A stretch of DNA of 52,097 nucleotides from Bacteroidales bacterium (lineage in GTDB: Bacteria; Bacteroidota; Bacteroidia; Bacteroidales; UBA932), in contig JAKSKP010000006.1 of the NCBI GenBank assembly GCA_024401635.1, positions 1-52,097 on the forward strand, read 5' to 3'. The notes under the pieces are model-generated. The model was not told the origin of the DNA. It was given only the letters and a program-made list of their open reading frames with translations, and did no database searches. The position numbers and the translations under genes were made by a program. Position 1 is the first letter of the stretch, and every line of letters starts with the position of its first letter. Below are positions 18,083 to 26,793 of this stretch, one piece after another.

Positions 18083-18972
18083 CGTAAAGTATTTGCTTTT
18101 ACGTTGTTTACATTCTGGAAAGCGTATGACAGCTCGGCCCCCACGAGTATCACGTACCAGCTGAAATTGAGCCAGAACATGAAGAAGGGAATCGCGGCTA
18201 TCGCGCCGTATATACCGCTGAGTCGGGCCAGGAAAATCTGGCTCTCCACATATACGAACTGTATGGCCGTGTAGGCCAGCGCGCTGAATACGGATGCCTT
18301 GAGGGCATTCTTGTAGCGGACTTTCGTATTGGGTATGAATTTATACATCAGGCTGAACACCAGCATGCTGACCAGTATCATCAGCAGCCATTTGAATATG
18401 CCGGCGCTTATGTAACCGGAGAGCATTATGGCTCCGGAGTAGAGCAGTAGCATCAGAAAAGGAGCTATGGCAACTATGGTCACGTCACGCCAGAAGCGGG
18501 TGGCGAACCTGCGGCTCTGCCTTACCTTCCATACGTTGTTGAACACCATCTCCACGCACAGCATCATCCATATCACCAGCCATACGAAGAAGGCTGCGCT
18601 GATAAAGCCCAGGACCGATGACGACGCTTTCTGGATGATGTTGTCAGCATAAGTCATCACATTCTGTATGACGTCGGGATTGTTGGGGAAATTGGCATAG
18701 AGAAGTGCTTCGACCTTGTCGGACAGCCCCAGACCCTTGGTGATGGCAAGAGCCACTGCAATGAAGGGCACCACCGCCATCGTGCAGAAGAAACTCAGAG
18801 CGACGCTCTGGAAACCTATCTTCTGGGAATTGAAGGTCCTTATCGTCAGCATCACGACTCTGAGACTCTGCACGAAATTGCGCTTGTAGCGTCCAAGCGT
18901 TGCGATCTCGATGTCCCAGATGTCGTCGGCGACGAAATTCCTGGCCTTATGGACCTTGTCTCCTATTCCCAT
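18079..18972 (-). CDS. YihY/BrkB-family membrane protein
   Basis: 297 residues with about six membrane helices after a cytoplasmic N-terminal 60 residues. Family traits are FQSVALSFFCTMAVVPFIAVALA, the WLVIWMMLCVEMVFNNVWKV segment (positions about 128-147), and SGIYGAIAAIPFFMFWLNFSW near the end. The family was once annotated as ribonuclease BN in error; its real role is unclear (an envelope/transport function has been suggested). It starts 1 base after the ligA stop and overlaps rel by 4 bases. Confidence 0.88.
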   Translation of the reverse strand: MGIGDKVHKARNFVADDIWDIEIATLGRYKRNFVQSLRVVMLTIRTFNSQKIGFQSVALSFFCTMAVVPFIAVALAITKGLGLSDKVEALLYANFPNNPDVIQNVMTYADNIIQKASSSVLGFISAAFFVWLVIWMMLCVEMVFNNVWKVRQSRRFATRFWRDVTIVAIAPFLMLLLYSGAIMLSGYISAGIFKWLLMILVSMLVFSLMYKFIPNTKVRYKNALKASVFSALAYTAIQFVYVESQIFLARLSGIYGAIAAIPFFMFWLNFSWYVILVGAELSYAFQNVNNVKANTLR

Positions 18973-18973
18973 A

Positions 18974-21025
18974 TCAGAACAAAGTTAATTCTTTTTCTTC
19001 CGTTTCCGGCATTGTCTGCCCTATAATATCGTAAAATTCACGTTCGCTTACCGTCCTTACGCCCAGTTCTCCGGCTTTTTTGATCTTTTCCGGACCGGGA
19101 TTCCTGCCGACCAGCACGAAGGATGTCTTCGCGCTGACGCCGGACGATATCCTGCCGCTGTGGCTTTCCACGAGGGCCTTCATCTCGTCACGGCTGATGT
19201 CATAGGTGCCGGTTATCACTATGGTCTGGCCTTCCAGCATCGCATCGAGGGCCCCTTCCTCCGCCATCGAGAACTGCAGACCGGCCTTGCGCAGCCTTTC
19301 GATGTTTTCGACGTTCCTCGGCTCTTCGAAGAAAGACCGTATGCTTGCGGCTATTATTTCACCTATGTCACCGACCTGCTGCAATTCCTCCAGGCTTGCG
19401 GAGGCCAGCGCATCTATGTTACGGTAATGCCTTGCAAGCATTTTCGCCGTGGTTTCGCCCACGTTCCTTATGCCGATGGCATACAGTACGTGGTCGAAAG
19501 TGACCTTTCTGCTGTTTTCTAGGCTTTTCAGGAACCTTTCGCAGGATTTTTCCTTCCATCCTTCCAACCTGTAAAGGTCGGTATATTTCAAATCGTAGAA
19601 ATCTGCACTGTTACGCACCAGACCCTTGTCATAAAGCTGGGCCACGGTGGCATCGCCCGCCAGAACGTTCATCGCCCTGCGGCTGAGGAAATGGACCAGG
19701 GATTCCTTGACCTGGGTAGGGCAGGCCCAGACGTTGGGGCAGAACCATTTTGCCTGGTCGGCCTCACGCACAAGGGGAGTGCCGCAATCGGGGCACACTT
19801 CGGGGAATACCGGTTTTTCGGACAGCAGAGGTCTTTTTGAGAGTTCCACTGCAGTTATCTTGGGAATGATCTCTCCGCCTTTTTCCACATACACCCAGTC
19901 GCCTATGCGTATGTCAAGGGCTTCCATCTGCTCTGCGTTATGCAGGGTGGCGCGTTTCACCATAGTGCCGCTGAGCGGTACCGGGGTGAGGTTTGCAACC
20001 GGAGTGACTGCGCCCGTGCGGCCCACCTGGTAGTCGATTCCAAGAACCTCCGTACAGGCCTGCTCGGCCTTGAATTTATACGCGACTGCCCATCTGGGGA
20101 ACTTGCTGGTGAAACCCAGTTCCTTCTGTACCGGAAGTTCATTCACTTTGATGACCACGCCGTCCGTCGCGAAAGGCAGCAGTTTCCTCTCCGTATCCCA
20201 GTAGCTTATGAATTTCTCTATTTCATCTATGTCACGGCATATCTGCCTGTGCCCGCTGACGGGAAGCCCCCACGAGGCGGCCTTTGTGAGCGCTTCGTCG
20301 TGCGTCGCGAAGGGCAAATCCTCACCTAGCATATGATAAAGGGTGCATTCAAGCCCGCGACGGCCGACCTCCGCACTGTCGGTGAGCTTCAGGCTACCGG
20401 ATGCGGCGTTGCGAGGATTGGCGAAAGGGGCCTCCCCGTCCTCCTCACGTTCCGCGCAGAGGGCATCGAAGGACTTGTAAGGCATATATATCTCGCCCCT
20501 TATCTCGAACTCGTCAGGTATCCCTTCTCCGTGAAGGACAGACGGTATGCTATGGATATGATGCACGTTCCTGAGCACGTCGTCCCCGACGATCCCGTCC
20601 CCTCGCGTAAGCGCTCGTACAAGCTTTCCGGCCTTGTATGTGAGGCATATGGCAGTACCGTCGAACTTCAGCTCGCAGCAGAAACTCAGGGGATGTTCCG
20701 AACCTTTCGAAGCTTTCGTCACGAACTGGGCAACTTCGCCCGTATTGTAGGTGTTTCCCAGACTGAGCATAGGGTAGCGGTGCGGCAGATGCCTGAATTC
20801 GCGGCTGACAGCGTCCTCCCCGTCCGCCAGGTCGGAACCCACCCTGCGCGTAGGGGAATCCTCCGTAACCAGCTCCGGATGTGCCTTTTCAAGGGCGATG
20901 AGCTCGTTCATCAGCATATCGAAATCGTAATCGCTGATACTGGGGGAGTTCTCCACATAGTATCTGCGGTTATGCTCGGCAAGCTGGCTTCTGAGTTCCT
21001 CTATGCGCTGTTTGAAATCTTCCAT
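18974..21025 (-). CDS. ligA: NAD-dependent DNA ligase LigA
   Basis: 683 residues, typical length. The N-terminal Ia domain carries SDYDFDML; the adenylated lysine is Lys120 in ELKFDG; the OB-fold region has YQVGRTGAVTPVA; a four-cysteine zinc finger spans CPDCGTPL...FCPNVWACPTQ; helix-hairpin-helix repeats follow (AIGIRNVGETTA, QVGDIGEI), and a BRCT domain ends the protein (IVITGTYDISRDEM, about 600 onward). It seals nicks between Okazaki fragments using NAD+. First gene of a six-gene leftward operon ending at ispG, divergent from pfkA. Confidence 0.97.
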   Translation of the reverse strand: MEDFKQRIEELRSQLAEHNRRYYVENSPSISDYDFDMLMNELIALEKAHPELVTEDSPTRRVGSDLADGEDAVSREFRHLPHRYPMLSLGNTYNTGEVAQFVTKASKGSEHPLSFCCELKFDGTAICLTYKAGKLVRALTRGDGIVGDDVLRNVHHIHSIPSVLHGEGIPDEFEIRGEIYMPYKSFDALCAEREEDGEAPFANPRNAASGSLKLTDSAEVGRRGLECTLYHMLGEDLPFATHDEALTKAASWGLPVSGHRQICRDIDEIEKFISYWDTERKLLPFATDGVVIKVNELPVQKELGFTSKFPRWAVAYKFKAEQACTEVLGIDYQVGRTGAVTPVANLTPVPLSGTMVKRATLHNAEQMEALDIRIGDWVYVEKGGEIIPKITAVELSKRPLLSEKPVFPEVCPDCGTPLVREADQAKWFCPNVWACPTQVKESLVHFLSRRAMNVLAGDATVAQLYDKGLVRNSADFYDLKYTDLYRLEGWKEKSCERFLKSLENSRKVTFDHVLYAIGIRNVGETTAKMLARHYRNIDALASASLEELQQVGDIGEIIAASIRSFFEEPRNVENIERLRKAGLQFSMAEEGALDAMLEGQTIVITGTYDISRDEMKALVESHSGRISSGVSAKTSFVLVGRNPGPEKIKKAGELGVRTVSEREFYDIIGQTMPETEEKELTLF

Positions 21026-21033
21026 AAATCGTA

Positions 21034-21041
21034 CAAAAATA
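21034..21041 (-). promoter_or_regulatory. Candidate -7 box for ligA
   Basis: Leftward TATTTTTG fits TAnnTTTG but ends only 8 bases before the ligA ATG, implying a very short leader. No TTG at -33, so weak. Confidence 0.3.
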
Positions 21042-21065
21042 CGAAAAATATTCTGTTTTTTTTGC

Positions 21066-21073
21066 TAATTTTG
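21066..21073 (+). promoter_or_regulatory. -7 box for pfkA
   Basis: TAATTTTG matches TAnnTTTG, 47 bases before the pfkA ATG. No TTG at -33. Confidence 0.45.
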
Positions 21074-21120
21074 TAACGCTTTTAGACATACACAGAGCGA
21101 AACCAACAAAACACTATAAA

Positions 21121-22350
21121 ATGAAAGATTCAGTCATTATTCTTTGCGGTGGCGGTCCCGCCCCCGGTATGAACACTGTAGTATGCACAGTAGCCAAGAC
21201 TTTCCTCAGCCGCGGATATCGCGTAATCGGCCTTCACGGCGGTTACAGCGGACTTTTCAACGACAGCCCCAAAACCGAGGACCTCGATTTCTTCAAGGCT
21301 GACGCGTATTTCAACCGTGGCGGTTCATACCTTATGATGAGCCGTTTCAAACCCACCGACGAGGACTTCGAGAAGAATTTCAACCTGTCACTTTTCAAGG
21401 ACAACAACATCAAGCTTCTCGTAACTGTCGGCGGAGATGACACCGCCTCCACGGCAAACCGCATCGCCAAATTCCTTGAGGCGAAGAAATATCCCATCCA
21501 GAACATCCACGTTCCCAAGACCATAGACAACGACCTTCCTCTGCCCAACAACACTCCCACCTTCGGCTTCAACAGTGCCAAGGACGAGGGCGCGCACATT
21601 GCACGCACGGTGTACGAGGATGCCCGTACCTCAGGCAACTGGCTCATCATCGCTGCAATGGGACGCAGCGCAGGCCATCTCGCCCTCGGTATAGGTGAGG
21701 CAACGCACTGCCCGATGACGATAATCCCCGAGATGTTCAACAACACCAGGATCACAATCGACAAGATTATCCGTCTGGCCATCTCAGCTATCATCAAACG
21801 TCAGATCATGGGCTATCCCTATGGCACCATCGTCATTTCAGAAGGCGTGTTCCACGAGCTGGACAGCAAGGAACTCGAGGACGCCGGTGTACATTTCACC
21901 TATGACAACCACGGTCATCCCGAGCTTGGCAAGATATCCAAGGCAGTGATGTTCAATGATATACTTGAAAAGGAATTCAAGAAGCTCGGTCTGAAGGTGA
22001 AGAGCCGTCCCGTGGAGATAGGCTACGACGTACGTTGCCAGGATCCCATCGGATACGACCTCACTTATTGCTCAGAGCTCGCAATGGGCGTCTACCAACT
22101 CTTTGCGAAAGGTGAGACAGGATGTATGGTATACGTGGACGCTTCAGGCAAGGTTGCTCCTCTCTATCTGAAGGATCTGCAGAATGCCGAAGGCAAGATT
22201 CCTCCCCGCCGCGTGGACATCAACGGCGGTACTGCACAGAATTACTACAACTATGTATGCAACTACGTGGGCGAAGGTGACTATGCGCAGGCTTCCAAAC
22301 TCGTAAAGGACCCTGAAACCTACGATTTCAAGAAGATTCTTTCCTGGTAA
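21121..22350 (+). CDS. 6-phosphofructokinase, PPi-dependent type
   Basis: 409 residues. The glycine-rich start (LCGGGPAPGMNTVV) and catalytic PKTIDNDLP motif are clear. The nucleotide loop reads TVGGDDTAST: an Asp at the second position after GG (GGDD) is the hallmark of pyrophosphate-using enzymes, where ATP enzymes have GGDG. GRSAGHLAL and IIPEMF complete the active site. It phosphorylates fructose-6-phosphate reversibly in glycolysis. Codon use is strongly biased towards C-ending codons (AAC, ATC, TTC), suggesting high expression. The downstream amylase frame overlaps its stop. Confidence 0.92.
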   Translation: MKDSVIILCGGGPAPGMNTVVCTVAKTFLSRGYRVIGLHGGYSGLFNDSPKTEDLDFFKADAYFNRGGSYLMMSRFKPTDEDFEKNFNLSLFKDNNIKLLVTVGGDDTASTANRIAKFLEAKKYPIQNIHVPKTIDNDLPLPNNTPTFGFNSAKDEGAHIARTVYEDARTSGNWLIIAAMGRSAGHLALGIGEATHCPMTIIPEMFNNTRITIDKIIRLAISAIIKRQIMGYPYGTIVISEGVFHELDSKELEDAGVHFTYDNHGHPELGKISKAVMFNDILEKEFKKLGLKVKSRPVEIGYDVRCQDPIGYDLTYCSELAMGVYQLFAKGETGCMVYVDASGKVAPLYLKDLQNAEGKIPPRRVDINGGTAQNYYNYVCNYVGEGDYAQASKLVKDPETYDFKKILSW

Positions 22351-23906
22351 CCAAGAACATCATATATCAGCTTTTCCCCCGTTACTGGGGGTCATACGAA
22401 GGCAAGAATGTTCGCGGCGGTTCTCTTGAAGAGAACGGCTGCGGGCATTTTTCATACATAGATGACGAGTCCCTGGAGTATTTCAAGCGGCTTGGATGCA
22501 CTCATCTTTGGTATACGGGGGTCATACGCCACGCAACGAACTGCTCCACCGCCGGATGCACTCCATCCCACCCGCAGTTCGTGAAAGGGGCTGCAGGCTC
22601 TCCCTACGCCATAACGGACTACTATGACGTCAATCCCTATCTGGCCGACAATCCATCCGAAAGGATGGCGGAATTCGATGCCCTGGTACAACGTACCCAC
22701 AGCCACGCTCTGAAGGTGATACTGGATTTCGTACCCAATCACGTGAGCCGCGACAACGTGAACTTCGGCAGGGATGATGACAGTTCAGTACACTGGAAAG
22801 CGGAAAATGACTTCTACTATTATCCCGGTCAGGAACTTTCCCTGCCCGTGGATTTCGTGCCTGCCAACGGCTTTGACGCCCCTTACTGGGAATATCCTGC
22901 ACGTGCGACCGGTAACAACTGCTTCTGCGCCAATCCTTCGGTCAACGACTGGTTCGAGACGGTGAAGCTGAACTACAGCGCTTTCCACACACCCACCTGG
23001 GACAAGATGCTGGACATACTGTGCTTCTGGGCGGAAAGGGGAGTCGACGGCTTCAGGTGCGATATGGTGGAACTTGTGCCCCAGGAATTTCTTACCTGGA
23101 TCATATCCGAGATGAAAAGGCGCTACCCGTCGCTGATTTTCATAGCCGAGGTCTATGGAAAGGACGCCTACCATTCATATCTGAACAATGTCGGCTTCGA
23201 TTGCCTATACGACAAATCCGGATTGTACGATATTCTGCACGCGATTGTGCACCATAACGTACACGAAGACCATATGCCCGTGGAACTGTGGTGCAGCGCG
23301 AAAAGGATTACGGGGAACTGGCAGTATCTGGGTGACCTGCAGGAGGGAATGCTGAACTTTATGGAGAACCACGACGAACTGCGTCTGGCATCCGACAACT
23401 TCGCGGTCAGGGCATCGAACGGATTTGCTGCTCTCGCCGTTTCGCTGCTTCTCAACAATGCGCCTTTCCTTCTGTACAGCGGACAGGAAGTAGGCGAGAG
23501 GGGAATGGACGAAGAAGGGTACAGCGGCCGGGATGGAAGGAGTACGATTTTTGATTGGTGGAAATCGCGTTCACAGACAGTCCTGTGGAATCATATCCAC
23601 AGACTTTCCGAACTTGACGAGAAAGATAAGATAATACTGGACAAATATCTGTCATTGCTTAATTTGGCTCGGACAAATTGCTTCAGTACCGGCGCGACTT
23701 ACGACCTGTGTTTCTGCAATGTGTCATCTCCGGGATTCGACCCGGACAGGCATTTTGCCTTCCTCAGATACGACGACAAAAGCTGCTATCTGGTAGTATG
23801 CAATTTTGCCTGCCATGATTCACACGTGACCATCGACATTCCGATAAGGGGAACGTCCAGGACAGTGGATGTCCCTGCGTTTGACTGCTACATAGAACAA
23901 TTATGA
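22344..23906 (+). CDS. Intracellular GH13 alpha-amylase-family glycosidase (start codon uncertain)
   Basis: About 520 residues if translation begins at CTG 22344, which overlaps the pfkA stop. Family sequence starts at 22359 with IIYQLFPRYWGS, so a GTG at 22581 would delete about 75 conserved residues. The frame is closed by TGA at 22314 and no ATG, GTG or TTG lies between 22317 and 22581. The GH13 regions are intact: DFVPNH (I), GFRCDMVE with nucleophile about Asp240 (II), IAEVYG with acid/base about Glu269 (III) and ENHDE with about Asp344 (IV). There is no signal peptide, so it likely degrades glycogen or maltodextrins in the cytoplasm, fitting its position behind phosphofructokinase. It may start at a non-standard codon, be reinitiated from pfkA, or the sequence may hold an error. 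The gene overlaps the next by ATGA. Confidence 0.82.
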   Translation: MVTKNIIYQLFPRYWGSYEGKNVRGGSLEENGCGHFSYIDDESLEYFKRLGCTHLWYTGVIRHATNCSTAGCTPSHPQFVKGAAGSPYAITDYYDVNPYLADNPSERMAEFDALVQRTHSHALKVILDFVPNHVSRDNVNFGRDDDSSVHWKAENDFYYYPGQELSLPVDFVPANGFDAPYWEYPARATGNNCFCANPSVNDWFETVKLNYSAFHTPTWDKMLDILCFWAERGVDGFRCDMVELVPQEFLTWIISEMKRRYPSLIFIAEVYGKDAYHSYLNNVGFDCLYDKSGLYDILHAIVHHNVHEDHMPVELWCSAKRITGNWQYLGDLQEGMLNFMENHDELRLASDNFAVRASNGFAALAVSLLLNNAPFLLYSGQEVGERGMDEEGYSGRDGRSTIFDWWKSRSQTVLWNHIHRLSELDEKDKIILDKYLSLLNLARTNCFSTGATYDLCFCNVSSPGFDPDRHFAFLRYDDKSCYLVVCNFACHDSHVTIDIPIRGTSRTVDVPAFDCYIEQL

Positions 23907-24604
23907 TATCCTCCGCGCAAATCAAGCTTATCCGCTCCCTGAAGGACAAGAAATTCAGGGACCGTTACGGTCTCTTCGTTGTCGAAGGCGAGAAACTGGT
24001 CAGCGAAGCACTGAGCAGCGAGTATGCCGTGGAAGAGGTTTTCCGCACCTCCGAGATCGGGGAGGCCGCTATGGAAAGAATTTCCCATCTGAGCACGCCG
24101 TCTTCTGTTCTTGCACTGGTGCACATCAGGAAAGACTCTCCTTCACAGCTGAAAAGGGGAGGCCTGTATCTGGGCTTGGATTCCATACGCGACCCGGGAA
24201 ATATGGGCACCATACTCAGGATAGCGGACTGGTTCGGTCTGGACGGGGTTTTCGCATCCGAGGACAGCGTGGACATCTACAACCCGAAAGTCGTCCAGAG
24301 CACTATGGGAGCCATATTCAGAGTTGATTTCCATTACTGCGACCTGGCCACGCTGTGTTCGGGAAAAGACGTTACGACTTTCGGCACCTTCCTCAAAGGC
24401 GAGGATATCTACAATGCGCAGCTTTCCACAGACAAGGCCTCTATGATAATAATGGGCAACGAGTCCAACGGGATATCCGACAGGATTGCCGCCCTTTGCG
24501 ACCGCAGGATCACCATACCGTCTTTCGCCCGGGGGAAAGGCTCCGAGAGCCTTAATGCGGCGGTCGCCACGGCCATAACTGTATCCGAATTCAGACGCAG
24601 ATGA
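23903..24604 (+). CDS. TrmH/SpoU-family RNA 2'-O-methyltransferase
   Basis: 233 residues. An N-terminal substrate-binding domain (FVVEGEKLVSEAL) precedes the SpoU knot: LGLDSIRDPGNMGTILRIADWFG, then IIMGNESNGIS and ITIPSFARGKGSESLNAAVATAITV, which carry the Asn, Arg and Glu/Ser-Leu-Asn residues of the SAM-binding knot. It should methylate the 2'-OH of a nucleotide in rRNA or tRNA; the target cannot be told. Overlaps amylase and tamL by 4 bases each. A methylase next to tamL is a recurring arrangement in Bacteroidota. Confidence 0.88.
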   Translation: MISSAQIKLIRSLKDKKFRDRYGLFVVEGEKLVSEALSSEYAVEEVFRTSEIGEAAMERISHLSTPSSVLALVHIRKDSPSQLKRGGLYLGLDSIRDPGNMGTILRIADWFGLDGVFASEDSVDIYNPKVVQSTMGAIFRVDFHYCDLATLCSGKDVTTFGTFLKGEDIYNAQLSTDKASMIIMGNESNGISDRIAALCDRRITIPSFARGKGSESLNAAVATAITVSEFRRR

Positions 24605-26793
24605 CAAAACGCCTTTCATATGCGCTGGCTGCCGCGATATCATTCACAGTGATGTCCTGCAGCACCACGCGCCTGTTGCCCGAAGGGCAGGAAAGGCTGA
24701 CCGCAAACAGGATACGCATAACAAATCCCGCCAACGGGATGAACGTTTCGGAGATTTCGCCCTACCTCAAGCAGAATGCTACCGGCTGGTCCCCGGCGCT
24801 GTGCATATACAACTGGCAGAACGGCAAGGGCAAAGGCTGGGACAAGTTCACAAAAAAGCTGGGAAAGCCTCCGGTTGTGTTTGACAGCACGATGGTTGCC
24901 GCTTCGATAGGGAATATATGTGACCACCTTGAATACATAGGATACTATTCCTCGTCAGTCGATGCCAGAATCGACCACAGGCGCAACCGCAAGGTCAGGG
25001 TTGACTATAACGTGACCCTCGGCAAGCGTTTTCCCATAAAGGATATAAGCTATGAACTTCCGATGCAGCGCGAATTCATACAGGAATTCTACGCCGACAC
25101 CGTCCATTCCACAATCAAGGTCGGGGATTACCTCAGCGAGGATGCCCTGGAGAAGGAAAGCGCCAGAAGCGCCACAGCCTTGAGAAACAGGGGATATTAC
25201 GACTTTTCAAAGAACTTCTTCTTCTGTGAGGCCGACACCGTTTCCACTCCGGATTCGGCCAGCCTTCACATTATGGTAAAGGAATATACCAGAAATGAAA
25301 ACAAGGCTGTCCACAGGGATTTCAACAAATACACTCTCGGTAAAATCTCAGTAAGCTATCCCGAGCAGCTCAGGTTCAGGCCGGAGGTTCTGAAACAGCT
25401 CAATTGTCTGAAAAGCGGTGACCTGTACAGCGAGCGTGACATAAACACCACATATTCCAGATTCAACAGCATCAGCCTCTTCAATTCCGTCAGCATGCAG
25501 CTCACGGCACGCGACGACGAGCCCGTCGTCGATTGTGACATATCGCTGCAGAAAGGAAAGATACAGGGCTTCAAGTTCGGCTTGGAGGCCTCGATCAACT
25601 CCAACGGGATATTCGGCATTTCACCTCAGCTGTCCTACTTCAACAAGAACATCTTCAGAGGAGGGGAAATACTCAATGTATCACTGAGTTCCAACCATCA
25701 ATTCAAGTTCCGCGACAAGAATGTCAAAAGCAATGAAGTGGCCGTTGCCGCTTCACTGCTGCTGCCCCGTTTCATACCTTTTCCGACCCGTCTGTTCAAC
25801 GGTCCTAACCTTCCTCAGACCAAGATCAACGTTTCATACAATTTTCAGAAACGTCCGGAATTCACGAGGAACAGGGCCACGGCCCAGTTCGGTTACACAG
25901 GCAACTACAGAAGGAATCTGTTCTATGAGTTCTATCCCATCTCCTGGAATCTGATACGTCTGCCTTACATAGACGCCGAGTTTGCCGAGTCGATGAAGAA
26001 GAATCCCTTCATGTACAATTCATACCAGGACCACTTCGATATGGGTCTGAACGGTCTGCTCTACTACAGCAGCGTGGGAAACAACGCCAACCCGAAAGTG
26101 ACGAACTGGTACGGAAGGCTTGAACTTGACCTTGCCGGCAACCTGCTCAGCGCCTTCAAGGGTGCGATGCGCAAGAACGGTCTGGATCAGGGACTTATCA
26201 TCGGAATTCCCTTCTCACAGTATGTGAAAGTCGAAGCTTCGGTGGGGAGGACCATTGTATGGGGCAAGAAAGACGGTCAGGCCCTGGCCATGCGCCTGCT
26301 AATAGGGGCAGGACACGCCTACGGCAATTCGATGTCCCTGCCCTTCGACAAGCAGTTCTATGGCGGTGGCGCAAACTCCCTCCGAGGTTGGAGCGCCAGG
26401 ACTGTCGGCCCGGGACTCGCGCCTATGAACAAAGAGTTCGTCATCCCCAACCAGAGCGGTGACATGAAGATGGAAGCCAACATCGAATACCGCTTCCTGA
26501 TGTTCTGGAAACTGTCCGGCGCCCTGTTCATCGATGCCGGTAACGTATGGAACCTGGGCAAGGCTCCTGCAGGTGTCAGCGACGAGTCATATCTGAGATG
26601 GAATACTCTGGCCAGCAGCATTGCCGCCGACTGGGGTTACGGTCTGCGCGTGGACCTGAACTTCATCATTCTTCGTCTTGATCTCGGTATGAGGATACAC
26701 GACCCTGCCAGGACAGGTTCGAAATGGGTTGCACCGAAGGAATGGTTCAAGAACAACTACGCCATCCACTTCGGAGTCGGTTATCCTTTCTAA
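24601..26793 (+). CDS. tamL: TamL, Omp85-family assembly lipoprotein
   Basis: 730 residues. A signal ending in FTVMSC-S (Cys20) marks a lipoprotein, which distinguishes Bacteroidota TamL from ordinary BamA/TamA. POTRA-like repeats fill about residues 25-330 (for example LGKISVSYPEQL and LNCLKSGDLYSERDINTTYSR), then a 16-strand barrel with the Omp85 loop motif GGGANSLRGW and the final FGVGYPF ending in Phe. It is thought to work with TamB in outer-membrane protein or lipid delivery. The stop overlaps that of the convergent patatin gene by 4 bases. Confidence 0.9.
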   Translation: MTKRLSYALAAAISFTVMSCSTTRLLPEGQERLTANRIRITNPANGMNVSEISPYLKQNATGWSPALCIYNWQNGKGKGWDKFTKKLGKPPVVFDSTMVAASIGNICDHLEYIGYYSSSVDARIDHRRNRKVRVDYNVTLGKRFPIKDISYELPMQREFIQEFYADTVHSTIKVGDYLSEDALEKESARSATALRNRGYYDFSKNFFFCEADTVSTPDSASLHIMVKEYTRNENKAVHRDFNKYTLGKISVSYPEQLRFRPEVLKQLNCLKSGDLYSERDINTTYSRFNSISLFNSVSMQLTARDDEPVVDCDISLQKGKIQGFKFGLEASINSNGIFGISPQLSYFNKNIFRGGEILNVSLSSNHQFKFRDKNVKSNEVAVAASLLLPRFIPFPTRLFNGPNLPQTKINVSYNFQKRPEFTRNRATAQFGYTGNYRRNLFYEFYPISWNLIRLPYIDAEFAESMKKNPFMYNSYQDHFDMGLNGLLYYSSVGNNANPKVTNWYGRLELDLAGNLLSAFKGAMRKNGLDQGLIIGIPFSQYVKVEASVGRTIVWGKKDGQALAMRLLIGAGHAYGNSMSLPFDKQFYGGGANSLRGWSARTVGPGLAPMNKEFVIPNQSGDMKMEANIEYRFLMFWKLSGALFIDAGNVWNLGKAPAGVSDESYLRWNTLASSIAADWGYGLRVDLNFIILRLDLGMRIHDPARTGSKWVAPKEWFKNNYAIHFGVGYPF

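Noticed and set aside
22387-22528. 12-base repeat GGGGGTCATACG at 22387 and 22517
   Set aside because: It is in different reading frames within one gene and only two copies exist; most likely chance.
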